64,000 nucleotides of DNA from DATBFG01 sp036558645 (GTDB lineage Bacteria > Acidobacteriota > Terriglobia > Terriglobales > Acidobacteriaceae). How positions within the stretch are numbered: position 1 is the first letter of the stretch; every line of letters starts with the position of its first letter. The stretch is taken from the NCBI GenBank assembly GCA_036558645.1, contig DATBFG010000026.1:62001-126000 (forward strand), written 5' to 3'. Positions 24,524 through 32,130 of the stretch are shown in pieces. The position numbers and the translations under genes are program-made. The notes beneath the pieces are model-generated. The model was given only the letters and a program-made list of their open reading frames with translations, had not been told where the DNA came from and made no database searches.

Positions 24524-25048
24524 GTGATTATGGGGAATAAGTCCAGATCTCGGTCTTGGCTCCTTTGGCTTGCACCAATACCAGCAGTTGTTCTCGCGGT
24601 GTTAAGCGAGTTCTCGATTGAGTGGGGAACGCCTGGCCAGGCGTTCGCGAGATACATGCTGAACCCGCGCGGACTTGAGGACTTCAGTTCCGTGTCACTA
24701 ACCGCCTTGGGTATTGATTCCGTTCTCTATTGGCTGGCGTTATGGGGAATTATCATCCTTGAAAATCTATGGAATGGTGTTCGCAATCAAGTAGCGGAGC
24801 ACACAGCCTCAGGTCTTTCCACTGCAGTTCGTGCTAGCACAATCTGCGGTGCAATGCTGTGTGCACTTCCATTAGCGTACCACGCCATGCTTACAACTTC
24901 GACATTGTTGTACGGTGGTCATCTGCCTAAAGGAAAGTTGCCACTTGCGGGTTCGATGGTAGCGAGCTTCATCGCTTGTTTTTTGGTGATTTACGGCCTC
25001 TATGAACTTGCAATTAGGTTTGTGTTGCGTGGTGCCGCGGCCAAGTGA
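24524..25048 (+). CDS. Hypothetical membrane protein
   Basis: The 174-residue protein starts at GTG 24524 (or ATG 24530), with AGAGGA 6-8 nt upstream. Four hydrophobic segments are visible: residues ~12-27 (LLWLAPIPAVVLAVL), ~66-82, ~105-125 and ~143-163. No family is recognised. It lies 78 nt after the lipase-like gene and 66 nt before the IPT/TIG gene. Confidence 0.65.
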   Translation: MIMGNKSRSRSWLLWLAPIPAVVLAVLSEFSIEWGTPGQAFARYMLNPRGLEDFSSVSLTALGIDSVLYWLALWGIIILENLWNGVRNQVAEHTASGLSTAVRASTICGAMLCALPLAYHAMLTTSTLLYGGHLPKGKLPLAGSMVASFIACFLVIYGLYELAIRFVLRGAAAK

Positions 25049-25114
25049 CCGGGCCAAAAAAAACTCAAACGATGTTCTTCGGGCATGTGAACTTTTCCTT
25101 GGAAGTGAGAAACA

Positions 25115-27232
25115 ATGATTGAATCGATCAAGCTGCTTGCACAAGCTGCTCTAATCCTTGCAGTTTGTCTTGCTCGTCAGGTCTCCGCCCAGTCACTCCT
25201 TCAAATCACATCCCCTGCGGAGGGAGCTACATTCGTGGAGGGACAAGTTTACACGATTACGATCGCCGCCGATCCCGCGGTTCAGAACATTTATGTAATA
25301 ACACAGCACCCACTTCCTGCGGTTCAATCCACTCCGGATCCACTTCAGTTCACCTTGGCACTTCCGATAAGCATTGCTCCGGGACTTTATCAAATCACCG
25401 CGGTTGGTTCTACGGCAAACGAGTATATAGAATCCGTGCCGGTGCACGTCGACGTGGAAAGGCAAGCCGCACCCAAATACCTGGTTGCAAGACCCGCGTC
25501 CCTGGCACTCTCCGGCAATGGCGATGCGCTGCCGATCGATGTTGAGGGGATTTACGCCACAGGTGGATCACTTTCGCTCAAGAGATCATTGCTTACAAGC
25601 TACACCTCAGCTAACCCTCTAATCGCTACTGTCGACGGGTACGGACTTATAACCGCGGTGGGGCCGGGTCAAACCAGCATAGTGGTTCATTACGGTTCAC
25701 TGTCAACGACGGTCGATGTTGTCGTCTCCCCGGCCCCTCCAGTTGGAACTCCACCCGTGATCAGCGACGTCTCTCCCTCTCTGGGCACGCCGAGTGTGAC
25801 GCAGGTGACGGTTACCGGATCGAATTTCGGCGCCACCCAGGGAAACGGATTCGTGCAATTGGGCACCCTCAGTGCCACGACCGTGACTTCCTGGAATGAC
25901 ACCGAAATTATCGCGACTGTGCCGCTTGGTTCGATGTCGGGTGTGGCGATTGTGAATCAGAACGGACTGTACAGCAACCAAGTCCCGTTCACAGCCACTG
26001 CTCCCTCCATAATGAATCTAAGTCCCGTCAATGGCAACGTCGGAACATCCGTGACGATCACAGGCAGTAGTTTCGGACTTGCTCAGGGTTATAGCACTAT
26101 TTCTTTCAATGGTGTTGAAGCAGCTCCCTCAAGCTGGAGCGATGGCTCAATCGGTGTTCCGGTTCCACCCGGTGCCAGCAGCGGGAATGTTGTCGTCACA
26201 GCTAGTGGGCTCGCCAGCAACGGAGTATTCTTCACTGTCATTCCTCCGCCCAGTATCACCAACACGTCGCCGAATTCGGGGGCGGTGGGTGTTCCCTTGA
26301 CGGTCCTCGGGACAAATTTTGGAAATAGCCAAGCCGCCAGCACCGTGAAGTTTAACGGTACCACAGCGACGGCTACAGCATGGAGCGATACGTCAATCTC
26401 CACGACAGTTCCGGTTGGCGCTACTACAGGGAATGTTGTCGTCACTGTGAATGGTTCCGCTAGTAATGGCGTGTTGTTCACTGTTCTTCCAACTCCGAAC
26501 ATCATTAGTCTATCGCCAACATCCGGTGCAATAGGCGCTCTTGTAACCATAACCGGCACCAACTTCGGTTCGACGCGAGGCAGCAGCACGGCAAGTTTCA
26601 ATGGAGCCGCGGCGACCAGCTATACCAGTTGGAATGCAACCACGATAAAGGCAACCGTACCCGCCGGAGCTACGACGGGCAATGTCGTTGTGACCGTAAA
26701 CGGCGTATCCAGCAACGGCGTGCTGTTCACAATCACTCCGCATATTTCAAGCCTTTCGCCGACCAGCGGCGCGGCTGGCATTTTAGTAACAGTGACGGGA
26801 ACAAATTTCGGGCCTTCGCAGGGTGCCAGCACGGTGAAATTCAACGGCACGGCAGCTACTTCCTATACGAGTTGGAGCGATACCGTCGTCAAGGCGAATG
26901 TTCCCCCTGGAGCTACCACCGGGAACGCCACGGTGACAGTAAACGGCGCGGTCAGCAATGGCGTCTCATTCACTGTACTTCCCACACCCAACATCAGCAG
27001 TTTGTCACCCACCTCGGGCGCAGTGGGTGCCACCGTCAACATCAACGGCACTAATTTCGGCTCCTCCCGAGGCACAAGCACGGTCAACTTCCATGGGACC
27101 GCCGTTACAAGCTATACCAGCTGGAGTGCCACTTTAATAAAAGTTAAGGTTCCGTCCGGCGCAACGACCGGTGATGTCATCGTCACCGTGAATAACGTAG
27201 CGAGCAACGGAAAGTCATTCACGGTGAACTAG
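25115..27232 (+). CDS. Secreted protein with six tandem IPT/TIG repeats
   Basis: The 705-residue protein has a signal peptide (to VSAQ, ~26). An N-terminal beta domain follows (~27-115, LLQITSPAEGATFVEGQVYTITI), then a BIG2-like Ig domain (~120-205, ending VGPGQTSIVVHYGSLSTTVDVVV). Six IPT/TIG repeats of ~82 residues run from ~208 to the end. Each has S-P-x-x-G, VTITGTNFG, V-F-G, SW-I-A-VP-GA-TGNVVVTVNG and SNGV-FTV. The last four repeats are nearly identical, pointing to recent duplication. It has no catalytic motif and no sortase or PEP-CTERM tail. It probably acts as an extracellular adhesin or carbohydrate-binding scaffold. It ends the operon-like run begun by the lipase gene. Confidence 0.9.
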   Translation: MIESIKLLAQAALILAVCLARQVSAQSLLQITSPAEGATFVEGQVYTITIAADPAVQNIYVITQHPLPAVQSTPDPLQFTLALPISIAPGLYQITAVGSTANEYIESVPVHVDVERQAAPKYLVARPASLALSGNGDALPIDVEGIYATGGSLSLKRSLLTSYTSANPLIATVDGYGLITAVGPGQTSIVVHYGSLSTTVDVVVSPAPPVGTPPVISDVSPSLGTPSVTQVTVTGSNFGATQGNGFVQLGTLSATTVTSWNDTEIIATVPLGSMSGVAIVNQNGLYSNQVPFTATAPSIMNLSPVNGNVGTSVTITGSSFGLAQGYSTISFNGVEAAPSSWSDGSIGVPVPPGASSGNVVVTASGLASNGVFFTVIPPPSITNTSPNSGAVGVPLTVLGTNFGNSQAASTVKFNGTTATATAWSDTSISTTVPVGATTGNVVVTVNGSASNGVLFTVLPTPNIISLSPTSGAIGALVTITGTNFGSTRGSSTASFNGAAATSYTSWNATTIKATVPAGATTGNVVVTVNGVSSNGVLFTITPHISSLSPTSGAAGILVTVTGTNFGPSQGASTVKFNGTAATSYTSWSDTVVKANVPPGATTGNATVTVNGAVSNGVSFTVLPTPNISSLSPTSGAVGATVNINGTNFGSSRGTSTVNFHGTAVTSYTSWSATLIKVKVPSGATTGDVIVTVNNVASNGKSFTVN

Positions 27233-27436
27233 GACTGGGGGGGCCAAGCCCTCCTTTCCACATTTCGAGAAGTGGCCTTGCGGAGCGCTCTCCTCGTTGA
27301 CGAACACTGTGCCGCCGAGACTGCCCGGTATTAAGTTTTCCGTTATCACACCGCTCCGTGACGACCATCACATCATCCGGGTCACCACTTATGTCACCCT
27401 GAAATTGGTTCGGTGTCTTCACAACGGACACTGCCC

Positions 27437-27470
27437 ACGGCTCCCTTCGCGGGAGCCGTACTTTATTTCG
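27437..27470 (+). terminator. Hairpin, probable terminator
   Basis: ACGGCTCCC (27437-27445) pairs with GGGAGCCGT (27451-27459) over TTCGC, followed by ACTTTATTTCG. It lies ~200 nt after the IPT/TIG gene. The surrounding gap (27233-27752, 520 nt) contains no convincing gene. Confidence 0.6.
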
Positions 27471-27609
27471 CTCTTTGAAAATCTCACTTGGCATTCGGCG
27501 GGCCGTGCGGCCGCACAGCGTCCCGAGATTGCGTCAGAAACCGATTGACGGGCCTAGGTTCAACCTGACTACCGGGCGTTGTCGGAACAGTGGAACAGCG
27601 CGTAAAAAG

Positions 27610-27690
27610 CCTTTGCTTCCAAGATTTTACGTATAAGTCCTTTGTCCGGAAGATTTTACGGACACTCTCCTTTAGAATCAAGATTTTGGG
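27610..27690. repeat. Three phased 22-nt direct repeats
   Basis: Units begin at 27610, 27639 and 27669, each of the form CCTTT-N6-AAGATTTT-N3 (ACG, ACG, GGG). They are separated by 7- and 8-nt spacers, a period of 29-30 bp. A purine-rich AGGAAAAAAGGGGGAGGGG tract follows. The block lies 62 nt downstream of the 3' end of folK, outside any gene. It could be an operator array or origin-like iterons; the role is unknown. Confidence 0.7.
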
Positions 27691-27752
27691 AGGAAAAAAG
27701 GGGGAGGGGTACACCCAACTCGCGTCCGCGAAAGCTCCCTGCTCACTAGGAC

Positions 27753-28265
27753 TCATGAAATACTCCTCACCTTCTGCTCCCCCGCCGGCAGTTCTTCTAG
27801 CAACTCGCGCACACTCTTCCCCAACACCGGATGCCGTGCCTCCGGTGCAATCTCTGCCAGCGGCTCGAGAACGAACCTCCGCCGATTCATCTCCGAATGC
27901 GGCACATCCAGTTCTGGCGTATGAATTACCTCATTTCCGAACAACAATATGTCGATATCGATATTCCGCGGCCCTTTATCGCTTCCGCGAACTCTGCCCA
28001 TCTGCCGCTCGATGCCGAGCAGCGCCGACAGCAACTCCTCTGCGTCGAGTTCCGTTTCAAGCGCCACCGCACAGTTGACGAACCACGGCTGCTCCGTCAC
28101 ATCCACCGGCTCCGTCTCATACAACGACGACACCTTCACGACGGTTCCCAATCCGCCTAGGCGTGAGATCGCGTCCCGCAAATTTCCGGCCCGATCGCCG
28201 ATATTCGAACCCATCGATAGGTATGCCAACACTAGCGTTTTCCCGAATCGCGGAACTACTACCAT
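27753..28265 (-). CDS. folK: 2-amino-4-hydroxy-6-hydroxymethyldihydropteridine pyrophosphokinase
   Basis: The 170-residue enzyme transfers pyrophosphate from ATP to the dihydropterin, feeding FolP (3.4-4.3 kb). Signatures are LAYLSMGSNIGDRAGNL, VSSLYETEPV, WFVNCAV, LLGIERQMGRVR, and GPRNIDIDILLFG with the catalytic Asp pair, then VPHSEMNRRRFVLEPLAEIAP. It is transcribed alone and is divergent from the PilZ gene. Confidence 0.96.
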   Translation of the reverse strand: MVVVPRFGKTLVLAYLSMGSNIGDRAGNLRDAISRLGGLGTVVKVSSLYETEPVDVTEQPWFVNCAVALETELDAEELLSALLGIERQMGRVRGSDKGPRNIDIDILLFGNEVIHTPELDVPHSEMNRRRFVLEPLAEIAPEARHPVLGKSVRELLEELPAGEQKVRSIS

Positions 28266-28332
28266 GTTCCAAGGGGACAGTAACCTCGGTCACCTTCCAG
28301 CCTCATAGGCCAGCACGTAGCATACAGGCATC

Positions 28333-29016
28333 ATGCCCTTGGAATCGCTCCTCCTCAGCCGCGACCCGGAAGTGATCCGGATTCTCCGGCCGACGCTGGA
28401 AAAACTTGCTATCGATCTGGAGGTCTGCAGGGGCATCTCGTCCGGAACCGAGATCCTTTCCAATGAGAAGTTTGACGCGGTGATCGTCGATTGCGACGAC
28501 CTCCAAGGTGGACTCGACGTTCTCGCTGGTTTGCGCAAAGGCTCCAGCAATAAGAATTCTGTCGCCTTCGCCATCCTGAACGGTACAACCACCACCCAGC
28601 AGGCTTTCGATAGGGGCGCGAACTTCGTCATGCAAAAGCCGATCACGCCTCTGAATGCGACCCGCTGTTTCGGCGCCGCACTCGGATTCATGGCGAGAGA
28701 ACGCCGTCGATATTTCCGTCAAAAAGTGGATATGCCTGTGATTCTTCGACTGAACAACGGGCAGGAAGTGAAGGCGACAGCTACTAATCTCAGCGAAGGT
28801 GGAATGGCGGTTCGTGTGCGAACAAAGTTGAAGGGCGGAATCGCCAAAGTAGCTTTCACACTCCCAGGAACCAAGAATTCGATGGAGCCCAAGGCCGAAC
28901 TCGCCTGGGCCGATGACAACGGACGCGCCGGCATACGTTTTCTCGATGTACCCCAGATTTCCCGCGAACAACTCGAAGGCTGGATCGCCGAACAGATGCA
29001 GGCTGCCGAAAAATAG
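28333..29016 (+). CDS. Receiver-like plus PilZ domain protein
   Basis: The 227-residue protein has an N-terminal receiver-like fold (~1-120: LLSRDPEVIRILRPTLEKL, DAVIVDCDDL, then QKPI). The Asp in VDCDD may correspond to the phospho-acceptor. A PilZ domain (~130-225) follows with the c-di-GMP signatures RRYFR (RxxxR) and NLSEGGM ([D/N]xSxxG), both intact. It should sense cyclic-di-GMP. The partner output is unknown. It is transcribed divergently from folK. Confidence 0.88.
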   Translation: MPLESLLLSRDPEVIRILRPTLEKLAIDLEVCRGISSGTEILSNEKFDAVIVDCDDLQGGLDVLAGLRKGSSNKNSVAFAILNGTTTTQQAFDRGANFVMQKPITPLNATRCFGAALGFMARERRRYFRQKVDMPVILRLNNGQEVKATATNLSEGGMAVRVRTKLKGGIAKVAFTLPGTKNSMEPKAELAWADDNGRAGIRFLDVPQISREQLEGWIAEQMQAAEK

Positions 29017-29102
29017 CTCCTTCCCGGGTATTCAGCTTAGAACTTGTCTGGATCGCGCAGCTATCACACGCTTATAGGGACAACCCTCACTCAGAGAGCC
29101 CT

Positions 29103-29333
29103 ATGCTTCCATTGAATATCCAGATTGACCGCACGGAACGGCTTTTGCGCCGTCTCGAAGAAGATGCCCCGCTCATGGCAGTTCGCATTTCCCAGCTTGC
29201 CCCTGAACACCAACGCGCTGCCAAGGCGCACGTCGCTGAACTCGCCGCCAAGGCTCGCGCTGAGCTCCAAAAGTTGATTGACGAAATTTCCATGTGGGAC
29301 TCGAACGATCCCACGCCCCAGGCCGCCGACTAG
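29103..29333 (+). CDS. Small helical hypothetical protein
   Basis: The 76-residue product is charged and helical (RTERLLRRLEEDAPLMAVRI, then AKAHVAELAAKARAELQKL), with no membrane segment. It starts 87 nt after the PilZ gene and ends 10 nt before the converging lpxC. No family is recognised. Coding status rests on codon-like composition and a clean frame. Confidence 0.55.
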   Translation: MLPLNIQIDRTERLLRRLEEDAPLMAVRISQLAPEHQRAAKAHVAELAAKARAELQKLIDEISMWDSNDPTPQAAD

Positions 29334-29342
29334 GAGGTCACT

Positions 29343-30242
29343 TTACGCTGGTTGATGCACCGGAGCCGGCAGAGGTGCGAACGCCGCTGGGGCTTCATCC
29401 TCGAGGGTCGTTTCTTCCCAAAGCGCGCTGTCGCGGAGAATGCGAGACACGAGTGCCGTGTGCATGGCGTGACCGGCCCGGTCCGCTACGACCGTCCCTA
29501 AAATCCTTTTCCCCAGCAGCGCCAGGTCTCCGATCAGGTCCAGCACCTTGTGGCGCACGAACTCGTCGTCAAAACGAAGCGGCGGGTTCATGACTCCATC
29601 TTTGGTCAGAACGATGGCGTTATCCGACGAGGCCCCGCGAATCAGTCCTTGCTGCCGCATAGCCTCAGCTTCATGGAAAAATCCGAAAGTCCGTGCGGAC
29701 GCGATTTCGGAAACGTACTTGCCATCGGAGAGATCGACTGAGAATCTTTCTTTCCCGATCAATGGATGTGGGAAATCAATGGAGTATTCGACCGAATAGG
29801 TGTCTGCCGGATAAACTGCGATGAACTTGGCACCTTCGCGCAGCTCCAGCTCGCGCCGCATTCGCAGATAGGTTCGTGGTCGCCGATGCTTACGCGTTCC
29901 GGCTTTGCGAATCAGTTCCACAAACGGCCGGGCGCTGCCGTCAAGAATCGGAAGCTCGAGATTGTCGAGCTCGACGATTGCGTTGTCGATGCCGCACCCA
30001 ATAAAAGCGGATAGTAAGTGCTCAGTAGTGGAAATGAGCACGCCCTTTTTCATCAGGCTTGTGGCGTAACTGACACGCGCAACGTTTCGGCTAACCGCTT
30101 CAACCTCGAAGCCGTCAAGATCAACGCGCCGGAAGACGATTCCGGATCCCGCCGCCGCCGGCAAGATTCGAAGCTGAACCGGAGCTCCACTATGAAGCCC
30201 CACGCCGCTGCACTCTACCGCCGTGCGGATTGTCTGTTCCAA
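29343..30242 (-). CDS. lpxC: UDP-3-O-acyl-N-acetylglucosamine deacetylase
   Basis: The 299-residue enzyme commits UDP-acyl-GlcNAc to lipid A, which shows a Gram-negative outer membrane. It has GVGLHSGAPV near residue 15, the zinc His H75 in STTEHLLSA, GIDNAIVELDNLELPILDGSA, RTFGF, GLIRGASSDNAIVL, FVRHKVLDLIGDLALLG (zinc His and Asp) and GHAMHTALV (catalytic His). A ~25-residue Ala/Pro-rich tail extends beyond the fold. The upstream 219-nt gap carries nested inverted repeats. Confidence 0.97.
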   Translation of the reverse strand: MEQTIRTAVECSGVGLHSGAPVQLRILPAAAGSGIVFRRVDLDGFEVEAVSRNVARVSYATSLMKKGVLISTTEHLLSAFIGCGIDNAIVELDNLELPILDGSARPFVELIRKAGTRKHRRPRTYLRMRRELELREGAKFIAVYPADTYSVEYSIDFPHPLIGKERFSVDLSDGKYVSEIASARTFGFFHEAEAMRQQGLIRGASSDNAIVLTKDGVMNPPLRFDDEFVRHKVLDLIGDLALLGKRILGTVVADRAGHAMHTALVSRILRDSALWEETTLEDEAPAAFAPLPAPVHQPA

Positions 30243-30363
30243 TATCAGAATCTGGGCCTTTTTCTCTAAGTCTTAGATTACAGAAGGTCTCCAGAGTATG
30301 TATGTGGCAAATTAGCCACAATTCGTGGCAGGTCAGTGAACCTGCTGCGGGATAGTCCTTCGT

Positions 30364-30425
30364 AACACCTTCCCACGCAATACTTTCTGCTTCGAGTCTG
30401 AAAGTGTTCAGTCCCGAAAGGTGTT
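30364..30425 (-). other. Nested inverted repeats upstream of lpxC
   Basis: AACACCTT (30364-30371) pairs with AAGGTGTT (30418-30425) and encloses ACTTTC (30382-30387) with GAAAGT (30400-30405). It lies between the end of the LolA-like gene and the lpxC start, so it could be a terminator of the former or part of the lpxC leader. No T-run is evident. Confidence 0.4.
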
Positions 30426-30461
30426 GGCTATCTGATTACCTGATGCGGGAATGTTTTTTAG

Positions 30462-31262
30462 CTACTTCTTGTTCGGGGGTTTTGTGGAAACTGTGGCATC
30501 GAACAGGGACTCACTCACATTCTGATTGATCGTGATCGACGTCAGGAACCGCTGGTTATCCATGTCGCCATTGTAGAAACGCGTAACGCTGAACGGCGCC
30601 ATAACTCCTTGCACCGGACGGTAGCTGTCGTAAACCTCGTCTTCTGTATTGCGCTGCTTGTCTATGGGATCACGCCACGTGTATGACTTCTTGACTGGCA
30701 AATGGGTGCTGGAGTCAAGGTAGAGCGTAACGCCTTCATTGCTGGCGTTCATGATCGTGACCTGCTCGACCGGCTTTTGTTCCGCAACCGTGGGCCCCTC
30801 GTAGAACAGCGCAACCCCCGGCTCTTTCAGCCACTTTCGTAGTACCCAATCCAATGAGAAATGACGCCGCCGGAGATAATCCGCGATTTCCTTCGGGTCC
30901 TGCTTGCGCGTTCCTTTGTAGGTGATCTCGTATCCCTGGTCACCATTGAAGATCAGAATGATGTCACGCTTCTTGGTGACCTCTATTCGCTCTTTGTCGG
31001 GGAACTTGTAGAAGCGCCAGAGCAACGTTCCGACGCTGTTCGGCTGCCCCATGTGAAAACTGTAGGATCGCCCTTCCTGCGAAATGTCCTGAATGTTCAG
31101 ATACGCTTGGCCACCCAGTGCCTGGATGGCCTGATCGATAGCTCCTTGGGCCTTGCGCGCATTTTCCTGATCGACCGGAATGGATTGGCTCGATGTTGCC
31201 GGCTCATTTCCCTGCGCAACAACGGTACCAAGTAGAAGAAGGAGTACGAATAGCTGCTTCAT
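30462..31262 (-). CDS. LolA-like / outer-membrane lipoprotein-sorting type protein
   Basis: I use the ATG at 31262, which begins a clear signal peptide (MKQLFVLLLLLGTVVAQG); a longer frame adds 27 unlikely residues. The 266-residue product has the beta-rich pattern of acidobacterial outer-membrane lipoprotein-sorting-like proteins. A helix (ARKAQGAIDQAIQALGG) is followed by the long strands of an open barrel (GTLLWRFYKFPDKERIEV, DIILIFNGDQGYEITYKG, THLPVKKSYTWRDP). It is periplasmic. A lipoprotein carrier role is family inference only. Confidence 0.75.
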   Translation of the reverse strand: MKQLFVLLLLLGTVVAQGNEPATSSQSIPVDQENARKAQGAIDQAIQALGGQAYLNIQDISQEGRSYSFHMGQPNSVGTLLWRFYKFPDKERIEVTKKRDIILIFNGDQGYEITYKGTRKQDPKEIADYLRRRHFSLDWVLRKWLKEPGVALFYEGPTVAEQKPVEQVTIMNASNEGVTLYLDSSTHLPVKKSYTWRDPIDKQRNTEDEVYDSYRPVQGVMAPFSVTRFYNGDMDNQRFLTSITINQNVSESLFDATVSTKPPNKK

Positions 31263-31349
31263 CGCCAATATTGAGTTAGACGCTGCCCTGCCAATTGTAG
31301 CTGCTTTGCCGCACGATGGATTGAACCTACCAAGAGCTGTCATCCTTAA

Positions 31350-31440
31350 GAGATGTCATCCCGAGCGGAGCGCAGGCGAAGCCAAGTGTAGTCGAGAGCC
31401 TGCCCTGAGCAACTGAGCAAAGCGAAGGCGTCGAATGGGG
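31350..31440. repeat. GTCATCCCGAGCGGAGCG-type dispersed intergenic repeat
   Basis: The segment from GATGTCATCCCGAGCGGAGCG through AGGCGAAGCCAAG and CAAAGCGAAGGCGTCGAATGGG resembles elements at 18.4 kb and 0.8 kb. It occupies the 234-nt gap between the LolA-like and DUF1572 genes. Confidence 0.55.
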
Positions 31441-31496
31441 ACCATTTGTTTTAGTCATTCCCCGACACTGGGCTTCGCTCTCCCCCGAACGATAAA

Positions 31497-32036
31497 TTAC
31501 TTTCTCAATTTCTCCAGCATCTTCCGGTTGAATTCCTCCGACTTTCCCCGTGGAACGCTCAAGGTATTCCATTCGCTCGAACGTAGATGCTTCGCCACAA
31601 ACACAATCTGCCCCACGTGGTACGCGTAATGCGCGAGTTGCCGGTTCAACGCTTGCAGCACAGTATGGGGTTCGTGGCGAATCGTCACGTTGCGCATCAA
31701 ATCCTCCGGGGTCAAGCCCGCAATCGCGTTGAATACAATGCCCCAGCCCGCTTCCCAGGTTTGCATCAAGTCCGAGCGCAACTTCAATCCATCCATCTCG
31801 AATTCCTGATCTCGATGCCGGTCAGGCTTCTCACCATCTGTCGTCAGAAAATCAGTGAAGCGCGAGCGCATGTTCCCGGCTAAATGCTTAACGATGATTG
31901 CAATAGAATTCGATTCCGCATCGATCGCGACGAAGAGGTCCTCATCTCTCACTTGCGCGATAGCACCTTCGCCCAGGCGCTTGTGACCGCGAAACTGACG
32001 CTCGACTTCCTCTAAGTAATGTTTGGATAGCTCCAT
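31497..32036 (-). CDS. DUF1572 (DinB-like) family protein
   Basis: The ATG at 32036 has AAAGGGA 5 nt upstream, giving 179 residues. It shows the DinB-like four-helix pattern of DUF1572: IAIIVKHLAGNMRSRFTDFL with the first His, and a region with NRQLAHYAYHVGQIVFVAKH carrying two more. The three His suggest a metal site as in DinB/bacillithiol-transferase relatives. The substrate is unknown. Confidence 0.85.
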   Translation of the reverse strand: MELSKHYLEEVERQFRGHKRLGEGAIAQVRDEDLFVAIDAESNSIAIIVKHLAGNMRSRFTDFLTTDGEKPDRHRDQEFEMDGLKLRSDLMQTWEAGWGIVFNAIAGLTPEDLMRNVTIRHEPHTVLQALNRQLAHYAYHVGQIVFVAKHLRSSEWNTLSVPRGKSEEFNRKMLEKLRK

Positions 32037-32130
32037 AAATCCCTTTGCGTGATGTTTGTTTGAGGACCGTCCTCTGCTTAATCGGATGCGAGCACAAGAG
32101 AATGAATTCGGAAAAACGAGATGCCCTCTG

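Noticed and set aside
27610..27690. CRISPR array
   Set aside because: Only three imperfect 22-nt units with 7-8-nt spacers and no Cas gene; spacers are far too short.
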